This document shows, in pieces, positions 9,207-16,677 of a stretch of DNA of 53,504 nt. The notes below the pieces were generated by a model, which was not told where the DNA came from, did no database searches, and was given only the letters and a program-made list of their open reading frames with translations. A program made the translations under genes and the position numbers. Numbering within the stretch: position 1 is the stretch's first letter; every line of letters begins with the position of its first letter. Source of the stretch: an uncultured Bacteroidales bacterium (lineage in GTDB: Bacteria; Bacteroidota; Bacteroidia; Bacteroidales; WCHB1-69); contig ONHS01000016.1 of assembly GCA_900317715.1 (NCBI GenBank), positions 1 to 53,504 of the forward strand, written 5' to 3'.

Positions 9207-9299
9207 TTATTTTCTTCCCCAAGCCTTAATCATCTCTTCGTCAGTGCGGTTATCGTTCTGGCTTGATCCTGATGGAAACTCTTGCTGATGTACCCATAA
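9207..9299 (-). other. In-frame open stretch following the RNA ligase TAG stop
   Basis: Directly after the TAG stop of the RNA ligase gene the same frame stays open for 30 codons with coding-like content (LWVHQQEFPSGSSQND, then EEMIKAWGRK) to a TAA. It has no start codon of its own. It may be a lost C-terminal tail, a product of rare TAG read-through, or chance. Confidence 0.25.
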
Positions 9300-10337
9300 C
9301 TACTCCATTATATACGCTTGACTCATATAGACCTGCTTCACGAGGGTGGTGCAGAGCTTGTTCAACTCTTTGTTGAGCGACTTCTGTTCGCACTTGTCGA
9401 GAGCTGCGTAGGATCCACCATGCTCTTTTAGAAAGTCGTTGAGCACGTCTTTTGATAGTGCACCCATCACGCGACCGAAGTCTTTTGGAAAGTGTACCTC
9501 GCCGATGTGGCTCACCACGTTGGCCAGACGGTTCCCTGTGACGTAAGCTTCACCCTCCTCAATCAGAGTTTTCAGCGCATCGCTGTAGGGAACAGGCTCT
9601 GCAAAGAGCTTGTTGCGCTTCTTCACGCTCTTCTTCTCGGCAAACCGCTCGTTCTTGCTCTTGATGAGCACACGTGAACCGTTCCTCAGATACATCGGAG
9701 TGACGGGACGAATGACGATGCCTTCGCAGATGTTGTCCTCGATGTCGGGTAGTCCGAGCCACTCGGAAATCTTGCTTTGGAAGGCGTTGGGATGTTTCAG
9801 GCACTCGGCCAGAGTCCCGTGGAAAATGGTCTTGGCGTAGAAGAAGCCTTCGGCTTCGAAGAGTTCGTTTACCTCATCAACAGGCAAGAATCGGCCGCCA
9901 TCATTAGTAAAGAGGTAGATGTCAAAGCCGTAGAACTCGTGCTCGGGAGTGTAGCAGACACCCTTCTGAATCAGTGCGACCTTGTGGGCAACCTTCACGC
10001 CATTGTGTGGGTATAAGCCGCCGAACATTTCGCCAAATACGGAGATGTGGGTCACTTCCGGATATTTTGCCTTAATGTTTGCGAAGAGCTTCAGTACCCT
10101 GTCTTTGTATCTGTTTAGCAGCTCAGGGTAGTCATAGAACTGCTCATCATCTGCCAGCATCGAAGTTCGTTTGGCAAACCGTACGTCCTCACCGTCGCAG
10201 AGAAAGCTGGTGTTGGTGCCATGCACCTTTTCCTGTACCACATATTCCAAATCCAGTGGCATCTCAGCCACCACATGCTCCATAAACTCTCGGCAAAAGG
10301 AGTTTTCGATAGAGCTGTACCTCTTGAATTCAATCAT
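9300..10337 (-). CDS. Rnl2-family RNA ligase
   Basis: A 345-residue ATP-dependent RNA ligase of the T4 Rnl2 type, which seals 3'-OH/5'-phosphate RNA ends through lysine-AMP and RNA-adenylate intermediates. Nucleotidyltransferase motifs appear in order: motif I EKVHGTN with adenylated Lys37, a motif III region VFGEMFGG followed by YGFDIYL, motif IV EGIVIRP and motif V LIKSKNERF. The length is near that of T4 Rnl2. The C-terminal ~100 residues are helical, as expected for the specificity domain. It is transcribed from a region carrying the 32-bp motif and precedes an operon of unknown genes with the same motif. RNA repair is the likely role; the target RNA is unknown. Confidence 0.88.
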   Translation of the reverse strand: MIEFKRYSSIENSFCREFMEHVVAEMPLDLEYVVQEKVHGTNTSFLCDGEDVRFAKRTSMLADDEQFYDYPELLNRYKDRVLKLFANIKAKYPEVTHISVFGEMFGGLYPHNGVKVAHKVALIQKGVCYTPEHEFYGFDIYLFTNDGGRFLPVDEVNELFEAEGFFYAKTIFHGTLAECLKHPNAFQSKISEWLGLPDIEDNICEGIVIRPVTPMYLRNGSRVLIKSKNERFAEKKSVKKRNKLFAEPVPYSDALKTLIEEGEAYVTGNRLANVVSHIGEVHFPKDFGRVMGALSKDVLNDFLKEHGGSYAALDKCEQKSLNKELNKLCTTLVKQVYMSQAYIME

Positions 10338-10366
10338 TGTTGTAAAGTTTTTCGTTAAACGTTCTG

Positions 10367-10398
10367 CCTATATGTATGGAGAAACCGGAAATGTTACA
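10367..10398 (-). promoter_or_regulatory. 32-bp upstream motif, copy 2 (RNA ligase gene)
   Basis: Minus strand starts TGTAACATTTC and ends CCATACATATAGG, 29 bases before the RNA ligase ATG, with 30 of 32 bases identical to copy 1 at 9152-9183. Flanking sequences are unrelated, so the conservation is confined to the motif. Confidence 0.6.
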
Positions 10399-10457
10399 TG
10401 TGAGATTGAAAAAAATTATTAGCAAAAATATTTGAGAATTAGACGAGTGTTTTTTTG

Positions 10458-10465
10458 TATATTTG
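10458..10465 (+). promoter_or_regulatory. -7 promoter box (TATATTTG) for the DUF1186-like gene
   Basis: TATATTTGCAG matches TAnnTTTG, 110 bases before the ATG at 10576. The leader between them (10470-10575) shows no other feature I can name. It diverges from the RNA ligase promoter region. Confidence 0.6.
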
Positions 10466-10575
10466 CAGTCAGAAAGAAGTGGAGTTATAAATAAAAATGA
10501 CAAACATATCCCACGACAAGAGTCGGAAATACGCTATCTGATCTTTCTGTGGGATTGTTGGAATGGGGATGAAAA

Positions 10576-11403
10576 ATGAGAAACAGACAAAGAATGAGGA
10601 ATATGGAAATGAATCTCAACAACCCTTGGGTGTATGAAGAATTGGCAAAGCCAGAGAATAGTACCTGTCTGACGGATGAATTGATAGACCGTATCCTTGC
10701 TTTACCACATGATGCTTTGCGGCAAGATCTGGAGCAGATAATCCGCTATCATATCAGTTGGGGATGTGACGATATTTCTGACGAATATGATAATGAAACA
10801 TTTGACGGTTCGCTGTTCAACGCCTTGATACTGATAGCAGAGGTTGGGACTCCCGACAGCAGTCTTGAGACGGTGCTTGATGTGATGCGGCAGAGCAGCG
10901 AATTCTTGCTTTGTCATATCTGCGATTGCGGTCATCATGTGTTTCCGCCTACGCTCTACAAACTTGGGCAGCATCGCCTCGACCGTCTTTTGGCATTTGT
11001 GAAGGAAGAAGGTGTGGACACATACTCCAAGTGCGAGGTTTTCCCTGCGGTTGTGCAGATAGCTCTTCGTCAGCCTGAGCGTCGTGAGGAGGTTGTTGAT
11101 TGGTTCCGTCAGGTGCTTCGTTTTGCTACGGAAACCCTTCCTGAAGGTGATGCTTTTGACAGCGAACTGGCAGGATTGCAGGTTTGCGATATTATCGATT
11201 TACAGGCAACTGAGTTAAAGCCAGAGTTGGAAGCGCTATTTGAGACAGGATTCGTATGTGAAGGAATCTGTGGAAGCTATACTTCAGTCATTCGTGACCT
11301 CAGCGATTCATGTTATATTGGTCGCCTTGAGGATTGCATCCTCGACATTCATGAGCGTTACGAGGATTTTCGAGAGCGGTTTACGGATAAACTTGAATGC
11401 TGA
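10576..11403 (+). CDS. Acidic helical-repeat protein, possibly DUF1186-like
   Basis: A 275-residue acidic, all-helical cytoplasmic protein. The pattern of paired helices (SLFNALILIAEVG; LDRLLAFVKEEGVDTY; VVQIALRQPERREEVVDWF) resembles HEAT-like DUF1186 proteins, but I cannot confirm the family. Later in-frame ATGs at 10594, 10603 and 10609 are possible starts; GAGGAAT just before 10603 makes that one credible. It diverges from the RNA ligase gene and ends 27 bases before a convergent gene remnant. Function is unknown. Confidence 0.65.
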   Translation: MRNRQRMRNMEMNLNNPWVYEELAKPENSTCLTDELIDRILALPHDALRQDLEQIIRYHISWGCDDISDEYDNETFDGSLFNALILIAEVGTPDSSLETVLDVMRQSSEFLLCHICDCGHHVFPPTLYKLGQHRLDRLLAFVKEEGVDTYSKCEVFPAVVQIALRQPERREEVVDWFRQVLRFATETLPEGDAFDSELAGLQVCDIIDLQATELKPELEALFETGFVCEGICGSYTSVIRDLSDSCYIGRLEDCILDIHERYEDFRERFTDKLEC

Positions 11404-11430
11404 TCTCTTTCTATTTGTTGAAGTCTTATG

Positions 11431-11655
11431 TCATACAATTTGTTGTTCTTTTCTGCTCAAATACTCTTGTAACAAAGATATGTATAAATCGGTGATTTTG
11501 TGCATCGTCCTGAGGTAAAGTTTTAGGTCTCTGGCTTTGAGGGGCTTGCGTCTGCCCTCGAAAAGGCTGATTTCTTGGAACATCTCTACAAAGGTACAGT
11601 AGTCGGTCTTTCCGATTTGAAAAAGGAGCAGCGCTTCGGCATAGAGGGAGTGGTT
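11431..11655 (-). pseudogene. 5'-truncated gene remnant abutting repeat words
   Basis: A coding-like minus-strand frame of 74 codons (SLYAEALLLFQIGKTDY, then MFQEISLFEGRRKPLKARD) ends at TGA 11433-11431. It has no start codon: the frame is closed by TGA at 11658-11656, inside the tandem-word block. The only internal ATG would give 50 residues. It looks like the C-terminal part of a gene whose 5' end was lost or replaced by the repeats. No family recognised. Confidence 0.4.
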
Positions 11656-11757
11656 TCAGGTTCCAAATTCCAAGTTCAAAGAACAAAGAACAAAGATCAA
11701 AGTCTCACGTCTCACGTCTCACGTCACACGTCACACGTCACACGTCTCACGTCTCAG
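11656..11757. repeat. Tandem-word block (AAAGAAC, CTCACGT, CACACGT)
   Basis: Plus strand shows CAAAGAACAAAGAACAAAG followed by TCTCACG and TCACACG heptamers. Read on the minus strand, the order is GTGTGAC/GTGAGAC, then CTTTGTT, then AACCTGAAACC leading into the gene remnant. This is the same order as the block before the histidine kinase gene (21122-21352). Confidence 0.8.
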
Positions 11758-11809
11758 GAAAAATAATCAAAAAAGGTTATAACGTTACAACCATTTCGAA
11801 AACATTTTG

Positions 11810-11817
11810 TATCTTTG
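11810..11817 (+). promoter_or_regulatory. -7 promoter box (TATCTTTG) with no ORF directly downstream
   Basis: TATCTTTGCAT matches TAnnTTTG. The next real ORF starts at 12133 and has its own -7 box (12101-12108), so this promoter may serve a small RNA (11819-11967). Confidence 0.55.
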
Positions 11818-11818
11818 C

Positions 11819-11967
11819 ATCGAAATAGCTGTTTCGGAAATGGCTGTTTCGATAGCTAAGATGCAATGATTCGATGGTTTATACAATGATAACCATCACG
11901 TGGACAAAATGACATACTTGACGAGGAAAACTCTGACTTTCGCGCTTCGCGCTCAATTGTTTTTTTT
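11819..11967 (+). ncRNA. Candidate small structured RNA
   Basis: Immediately after the -7 box, ATCGAAATAGC (11819-11829) pairs with GCTGTTTCGAT (11843-11853): 11 pairs with one G-U and a 13-base loop. Near the end a GCGC-TTC-GCGC stem (11942-11952) is followed, after seven bases, by eight Ts (11960-11967), a weak terminator-like pattern. Only very short ORFs lie between. It may instead be a long leader. The family is not recognised. Confidence 0.3.
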
Positions 11968-12045
11968 ATCAAGAATTAGAGAATGAGAGAATTTTTTTGC
12001 TGCTGACGCAGCGGTTTTTGAATTTATAAGAATTATTAGAATGGT
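11968..12045. repeat. AATTAGAGAAT-type words with CTGCTGACGCAGC stem
   Basis: ATCAAGAATTAGAGAATGAG followed by GCTGCTGACGCAGCGG. The same words and the same inner palindrome, in reverse orientation, occur after the downstream gene at 13389-13468, so the membrane gene is flanked by related repeats. Confidence 0.55.
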
Positions 12046-12100
12046 TTGCTGCGCAAACGGCTAACGCACGACAACAAGAAAAATAAGTTAAAAAAAACAG

Positions 12101-12108
12101 TATTTTTG
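12101..12108 (+). promoter_or_regulatory. -7 promoter box (TATTTTTG) for the O-antigen ligase-like gene
   Basis: TATTTTTGCATC, 24 bases before ATG 12133. It lies inside the longer open frame, which argues that the real start is downstream of it. Confidence 0.7.
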
Positions 12109-12132
12109 CATCGTCAAAAAATATTAAAAACA

Positions 12133-13383
12133 ATGTGTCTTAAATCTCAAGGTCTAAAACAAGCGTTCTCGGGGCTTCATTGGACGGAAACACTGGAAAT
12201 CGTCACGCTCACGCTCATGCTCTCCATGATTCCCTTCCATACCGGCATCAGTCTGTTTTTCACCTACTGTTGGTTTTTAAGCGTTGTATTGAAAAATTCC
12301 ATACTGAAACGTTGGTCTTTTTTCTCTTGGCATCAAGACAAAAGCTATCCCTACAACCAAAATGCCTACATGCTGATTCCCATGCTGGTTTATTGGCTGG
12401 CCTACCTGATCAGCATGTTGTGGACGGAGAACCGTGCGGCCGGTTGGACAGAAATAGAACAAAATGCTTGGTTTTTCGCCATCCCGGTCACTTGTCTTTG
12501 CACGGATTTCCGCCAGATATCCAAAAAGTGCCTTCGAGCCATGCTTTGGGTTTTCGTGATCACCCTCACACTGCTGTTTTTCTATCTATTAGCCAAAAGC
12601 GTCATCGTCACGCAACAATCTTCATCTGGTTATCTGACGAGCGGTTTGAAGGTGTTTTACGACTACATACACCACACCTACGGCTCGCTGTACATTGTTT
12701 CCGCCCTTGCATTCCTTTACACAGAGCTCGTTGGCGAAGAAAAACTCGGGCGGGGGATGTTGGTTTTATTGGCGCTATGTGCCAGTTGTCTGGTGGTGTT
12801 TCTGTTGTTCCTCAACTCAAGAGCGGGAATTCTGAGCTTCATATTGCTATCGATCCTATGCTGTCTGCACACCTGCTTCATTCGCAAGAAACAGCGGCAA
12901 GGGATCATCTCCTTAGTCGTTGTGTTGACCCTTCTGACGGTAGCCTACAACGCCTTGCCCGAGGAATTCCACCGACTGTCGCGAACCAGTTCGGAAATCG
13001 CCAATGGTGACATGTCCGACAGCCGTTTTCAGATCATGCAAAGCGCCTGGACGGTGATAAAGGAGCATCCGCTGACCGGCGTGGGCGCAGGCGACCGGAT
13101 GGATGTTCTGCTGCCCTTTTACGACACGCCCAAAGATGTGCTTTGTCCGCACAATCAGTTCTTGGACACTTGGTTGGCGACGGGCATATTCGGCCTGCTG
13201 ACACTATGCCTGATGCTGGCCTGGCCCATACAGGCGGCCGTCAAGAAAAAGCAGGTTTTGCCCGTGCTCATCAACGTCGCGCTGCTCGTCTGCCTGCTGG
13301 TGGAATCGATGTTCGAGCGGCAGATGGGGGTCTCCTTCACGGCGGTGATATACGTGTATTACACCATTATCTTGATGAAATAA
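12133..13383 (+). CDS. O-antigen ligase/polymerase-like membrane protein
   Basis: A 416-residue integral inner-membrane protein with about 10-12 hydrophobic segments and a large extracytoplasmic loop (about residues 295-350) carrying SRFQIMQSAWTVIKEHPLTGVGAGD and CPHNQFLDTWLATGI. These H-x-G-x-G and H-N-x-x-L elements are typical of the Wzy_C (O-antigen ligase/polymerase) superfamily. It probably joins or polymerises surface polysaccharide. The longer frame begins at TTG 12046, but the promoter box at 12101-12108 places the start at ATG 12133. galE follows on the same strand but has its own promoter. Confidence 0.82.
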   Translation: MCLKSQGLKQAFSGLHWTETLEIVTLTLMLSMIPFHTGISLFFTYCWFLSVVLKNSILKRWSFFSWHQDKSYPYNQNAYMLIPMLVYWLAYLISMLWTENRAAGWTEIEQNAWFFAIPVTCLCTDFRQISKKCLRAMLWVFVITLTLLFFYLLAKSVIVTQQSSSGYLTSGLKVFYDYIHHTYGSLYIVSALAFLYTELVGEEKLGRGMLVLLALCASCLVVFLLFLNSRAGILSFILLSILCCLHTCFIRKKQRQGIISLVVVLTLLTVAYNALPEEFHRLSRTSSEIANGDMSDSRFQIMQSAWTVIKEHPLTGVGAGDRMDVLLPFYDTPKDVLCPHNQFLDTWLATGIFGLLTLCLMLAWPIQAAVKKKQVLPVLINVALLVCLLVESMFERQMGVSFTAVIYVYYTIILMK

Positions 13384-13388
13384 TTATG

Positions 13389-13475
13389 TCAAGAATTAGA
13401 GAATTAGAGAATATTCAAAAACTGCTGCGTCAGCAGCAAAAGAAATTCTTAAATTCTCTAATTCTTGATAAAAAA
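13389..13475 (+). terminator. Long hairpin built from AATTAGAGAATT words
   Basis: TCAAGAATTAGAGAATT (13389-13405) is the exact reverse complement of 13452-13468. The loop contains a second hairpin, CTGCTG-CGT-CAGCAG (13422-13436). Its position 5 bases after the stop suggests transcription termination, but the 3' side is A-rich rather than T-rich. More AATTAGAG words follow at 13477-13505. The rest of the gap to 13604 holds nothing clear. Confidence 0.45.
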
Positions 13476-13604
13476 TAATAATATTTAGAATTAGAGAATT
13501 AGAGAATTTTTGCTACGCAAAAGTAATTAATGAATAATTATACGGTCAATTAACGACAATTAATGTAAAAAATGAGAGCCCTGCAGTTTTCTGTATAAAA
13601 TTTG

Positions 13605-13612
13605 TATTTTTG
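13605..13612 (+). promoter_or_regulatory. -7 promoter box (TATTTTTG) for galE
   Basis: TATTTTTGCAAA, 33 bases before the galE ATG at 13646. It overlaps the start of the longer open frame (13610), ruling that start out. Confidence 0.7.
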
Positions 13613-13645
13613 CAAATTGATTTGTACTATAGAGAAATTATAAAT

Positions 13646-14746
13646 ATGAATATTCTTGTGACTGGCGGTGCCGGGTTTATAGGTACCCATACTTTAATAG
13701 AATTGTACGCGGCGGGACATACTGCCGTGGTGGTGGACAACCTCAGCAACAGCAATCCGGTAGCTCTCCAACGCGTAGAGGAAATTATTGGTGTGTCCAA
13801 GATTCCTTTCTATCAGGTCGATATCCGCGACCGTGAGGGACTCGAAAAAGTCTTCGCAGAACACAAACTGGATGCCTGCATCCACTTCGCGGGATTGAAG
13901 GCGGTGGGCGAGAGCGTGGAGAAACCGTGGGAGTATTACGAGAATAACATCGGCGGGACGTTGGTGCTGGTGGACGTGATGCGCAAACACGGCTGCAAGA
14001 ACATCATTTTCAGCTCGTCGGCTACGGTGTATGGCGACCCGGCGGAGATTCCCATCACGGAGAATTGTCCCAAGGGACAGTGCACCAATCCATACGGCTG
14101 GACCAAGAGCATGCTGGAGCAGGTGCTGATGGACATCCAAAAGGCTGATCCTGAGTGGAATGTGGTGCTGTTGCGCTACTTCAACCCCGTGGGGGCGCAT
14201 CCGAGCGGCAGGATAGGGGAGAACCCCAACGGCATCCCCAACAACCTGATGCCCTACATCACCCAGGTGGCCGTGGGCAAACGAAAAGAACTGGGCGTGT
14301 TCGGCAACGACTACGACACTCCCGACGGCACAGGCGTCCGCGACTACATCCATGTGGTCGATTTAGCCAAAGCGCACGTTGCAGCCCTGCAGTGTTTTAG
14401 ACGTGAGACGTGTGACGTAAGACGTGAGACGTTAGACTTAAGACATAAGACGGAAGACGTAGGATCCGACGCCAAAGTCTCAAGTCTCAAGTCTCAAGTC
14501 TATAATATAGGTACTGGCCACGGTTACAGCGTCCTCGACATGGTCAACGCCTTCATCCGAGTCAACGGTATTGATGTCCCCTATAGCATCAAACCCCGTC
14601 GCGCCGGTGACATCGCCACCTGCTACTGCAACCCTTCCAAAGCCAAAAACGAGCTGGGGTGGGAGGCGAAGTACGGTATCGACGAGATGGTTCGCGACAG
14701 CTGGAATTGGCAAAGGAAGAATCCCGACGGATATCCGGAACGGTGA
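13646..14746 (+). CDS. galE: UDP-glucose 4-epimerase with repeat-encoded insert
   Basis: A 366-residue cytoplasmic SDR epimerase interconverting UDP-glucose and UDP-galactose for surface polysaccharide. The N-terminal [16 protein letters not shown]ossmann motif, SSSATVYG near residue 130 and the catalytic Tyr150-x3-Lys154 (YGWTK) are all present, as are the [12 protein letters not shown] and [15 protein letters not shown] signatures. Between KAHVAAL and the conserved [13 protein letters not shown], where family members have a short linker, there are about 34 residues (252-285) rich in R, E, D, T and K. They are encoded by the same GACGTGAGACG/CAAGTCT words that fill intergenic regions. The insert lies in a peripheral loop, so activity may be kept. 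The start is set by the -7 box at 13605. Confidence 0.95.
   Translation: MNILVTGGAGFIGTHTLIELYAAGHTAVVVDNLSNSNPVALQRVEEIIGVSKIPFYQVDIRDREGLEKVFAEHKLDACIHFAGLKAVGESVEKPWEYYENNIGGTLVLVDVMRKHGCKNIIFSSSATVYGDPAEIPITENCPKGQCTNPYGWTKSMLEQVLMDIQKADPEWNVVLLRYFNPVGAHPSGRIGENPNGIPNNLMPYITQVAVGKRKELGVFGNDYDTPDGTGVRDYIHVVDLAKAHVAALQCFRRETCDVRRETLDLRHKTEDVGSDAKVSSLKSQVYNIGTGHGYSVLDMVNAFIRVNGIDVPYSIKPRRAGDIATCYCNPSKAKNELGWEAKYGIDEMVRDSWNWQRKNPDGYPER
14399..14500 (+). repeat. Tandem-word block inside galE
   Basis: Degenerate AGACGTGAGACGTGTGACG words followed by CAAGTCT units, in frame with galE and without a stop. The same words occur between genes at 11700-11757 and 21237-21340. Confidence 0.85.
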
Positions 14747-14790
14747 GATATTAAAAATTGTTAAATGTGTGGAAGTGTAAAGATTTTTTT

Positions 14791-14798
14791 TACTTTTG
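14791..14798 (+). promoter_or_regulatory. -7 promoter box (TACTTTTG) for glmS
   Basis: TACTTTTGCAG, 25 bases before the glmS ATG. Confidence 0.7.
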
Positions 14799-14823
14799 CA
14801 GTTCGAATTTAAAATAAAAACGT

Positions 14824-16668
14824 ATGTGTGGAATAGTTGCTTACGTAGGTCATCAGGATGCCTACCCGATTCTCATAGAAGGATTGAAACGACTGGAATA
14901 TCGCGGGTATGACAGCGCGGGCGTGGCGTTGTTGAATGCCCAGAACGAACTGAATGTCTATAAGGCCAAGGGCAAAGTTTCCGATTTGGAGGCTTCTGTC
15001 GCGGGCAAGGACATTAGCGGACATATTGGTATAGCCCATACCCGTTGGGCTACCCATGGCGAACCCAATCAAACCAATGCCCACCCTCATCTTTCCAATT
15101 CGGGTAATATGGCCCTGATTCACAACGGTATCATCGAGAACTACATGAGCCTGCGTAAGGAATTGGAAAAGAGAGGTTTCACCTTCAAGTCGGACACCGA
15201 CACGGAGGTGTTGATCAACCTTATCGAGGATGTGCAGCAGAGTGAGCATGTGGATCTGTTCGAGGCCGTCCGTATCGCCCTGAACCACGTGGTGGGTGCC
15301 TATGCCATCGCTATCGTGGAGAAGGGGCATCCCGATGAGATCATCGCCGCCCGCAAGGGTAGTCCCATGGTGATCGGTATCGGTCAAGACGAATATTTCA
15401 TCGCTTCCGATGCGACTCCGATCGTGGGTCGCACCCAGAAGGTGGTTTATATTGAAGATGAGCAGGTGGTGCGCATCAAGTTGGGCGAAGAACTCTTTAT
15501 CAGGACCATCCATGATGTGGAGGCTATCCCTTACGTGCAGAAGCTGGAGATGAACCTCGATTCCATCGAGAAGGCCGGCTTCGACCACTTCATGATGAAG
15601 GAAATTTACGAGCAACCGCGTATTGTGCGCGATACGATGCGCGGACGTTTGCATCCCGATACGAACTCTGTAAGTCTCGGAGGTATTGTGAATTACGAGA
15701 AACAGCTGCTCTATGCCGACAATATTATATTTGTGGCGTGCGGCACGTCGTGGCATGCCAGTCTTGTGGGCAGCTATCTCATCGAGTTTCTTGCAAAAAT
15801 CCGCGTGAAAGTGGAATATGCCTCCGAGTTCCGTTACCGTCATCCGGTCATCACCCCGCACGACGTGGTGATTGCGGTGTCGCAGTCGGGCGAGACTGCC
15901 GACACCCTGGCCGCCATCAAGCTGGCCAAAGAGTACGGGGCAGTGGTGTTAGGCATCTGCAATGTGATTGGCTCTTCCATTTCCCGAGCCACGGATGCCG
16001 GCATTTACACGCACGCGGGTCCGGAAATCGGTGTGGCCTCCACCAAGGCGTTCACCTCCCAGGTGACCGTGATGTTCATGCTGGCACTGCGCCTGGCCGA
16101 ACTGAAAGGAACACTCACCCCTGAATATCGCGCCGAACTGATACAAGAGCTGGACAGCATCCCTGAAAAAATCCAATGGACGCTTGACCACAGCGCTCAC
16201 GTGAAGGATATTGCCGCCAAATACAAGGATGTACGCAACATGCTTTATATGGGACGTCTGCAGAACTATCCCGTGGCACTCGAAGGTGCCCTGAAGCTGA
16301 AGGAGATCTCCTACATCCATGCCGAGGGCTATCCGGCCGCCGAGATGAAGCACGGTCCTATCGCCTTGATTGACAAGGATATGCCAGTGGTGTTCATCGC
16401 CACGAACCGCAATACCTACGAGAAGGTGCTCAGCAACATCCAGGAGGTGAAGTCGCGCAACGGTAAAATCATCGCTGTTGTGAGCGAGAAAGACGTGACC
16501 GCCCGCGGAATGGCCGACCATGTGATTGAAATCCCGGATTGTATTTCCATCTTCTCGCCGCTGTTGGCCACCATCCCGTTGCAGATTTTCGCTTACCACA
16601 TCGCCGTGATGCGCGGTTGCAACGTTGATCAACCCAGGAATCTGGCAAAATCGGTGACGGTGGAATAA
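14824..16668 (+). CDS. glmS: Glutamine-fructose-6-phosphate aminotransferase (isomerising)
   Basis: A 614-residue cytoplasmic enzyme making glucosamine-6-phosphate, the first committed step of amino-sugar synthesis for peptidoglycan and surface glycans. The N-terminal class II glutaminase begins MCGIVAYVG with nucleophile Cys2 and includes HTRWATHGEP and HNGIIEN. Two SIS domains follow: CGTSWHASL/SQSGETADTL (about 300-430) and the second at about 460-600 with EGYPAAEMKHGP. The C-terminus PRNLAKSVTVE is the expected ending. Full family length. A carboxylesterase gene follows after nine bases, probably on the same transcript. Confidence 0.97.
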   Translation: MCGIVAYVGHQDAYPILIEGLKRLEYRGYDSAGVALLNAQNELNVYKAKGKVSDLEASVAGKDISGHIGIAHTRWATHGEPNQTNAHPHLSNSGNMALIHNGIIENYMSLRKELEKRGFTFKSDTDTEVLINLIEDVQQSEHVDLFEAVRIALNHVVGAYAIAIVEKGHPDEIIAARKGSPMVIGIGQDEYFIASDATPIVGRTQKVVYIEDEQVVRIKLGEELFIRTIHDVEAIPYVQKLEMNLDSIEKAGFDHFMMKEIYEQPRIVRDTMRGRLHPDTNSVSLGGIVNYEKQLLYADNIIFVACGTSWHASLVGSYLIEFLAKIRVKVEYASEFRYRHPVITPHDVVIAVSQSGETADTLAAIKLAKEYGAVVLGICNVIGSSISRATDAGIYTHAGPEIGVASTKAFTSQVTVMFMLALRLAELKGTLTPEYRAELIQELDSIPEKIQWTLDHSAHVKDIAAKYKDVRNMLYMGRLQNYPVALEGALKLKEISYIHAEGYPAAEMKHGPIALIDKDMPVVFIATNRNTYEKVLSNIQEVKSRNGKIIAVVSEKDVTARGMADHVIEIPDCISIFSPLLATIPLQIFAYHIAVMRGCNVDQPRNLAKSVTVE

Positions 16669-16677
16669 ACCCATTCT

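Noticed and set aside
12046..12132. N-terminal extension of the O-antigen ligase-like protein from TTG 12046
   Set aside because: The -7 box at 12101-12108 lies within it, so the transcript would begin downstream; ATG 12133 starts a normal membrane protein.
14809..15861. Minus-strand open frame of 350 codons opposite the 5' half of glmS
   Set aside because: It is antisense to the GlmS glutaminase domain and has His/Asp-rich shadow composition.
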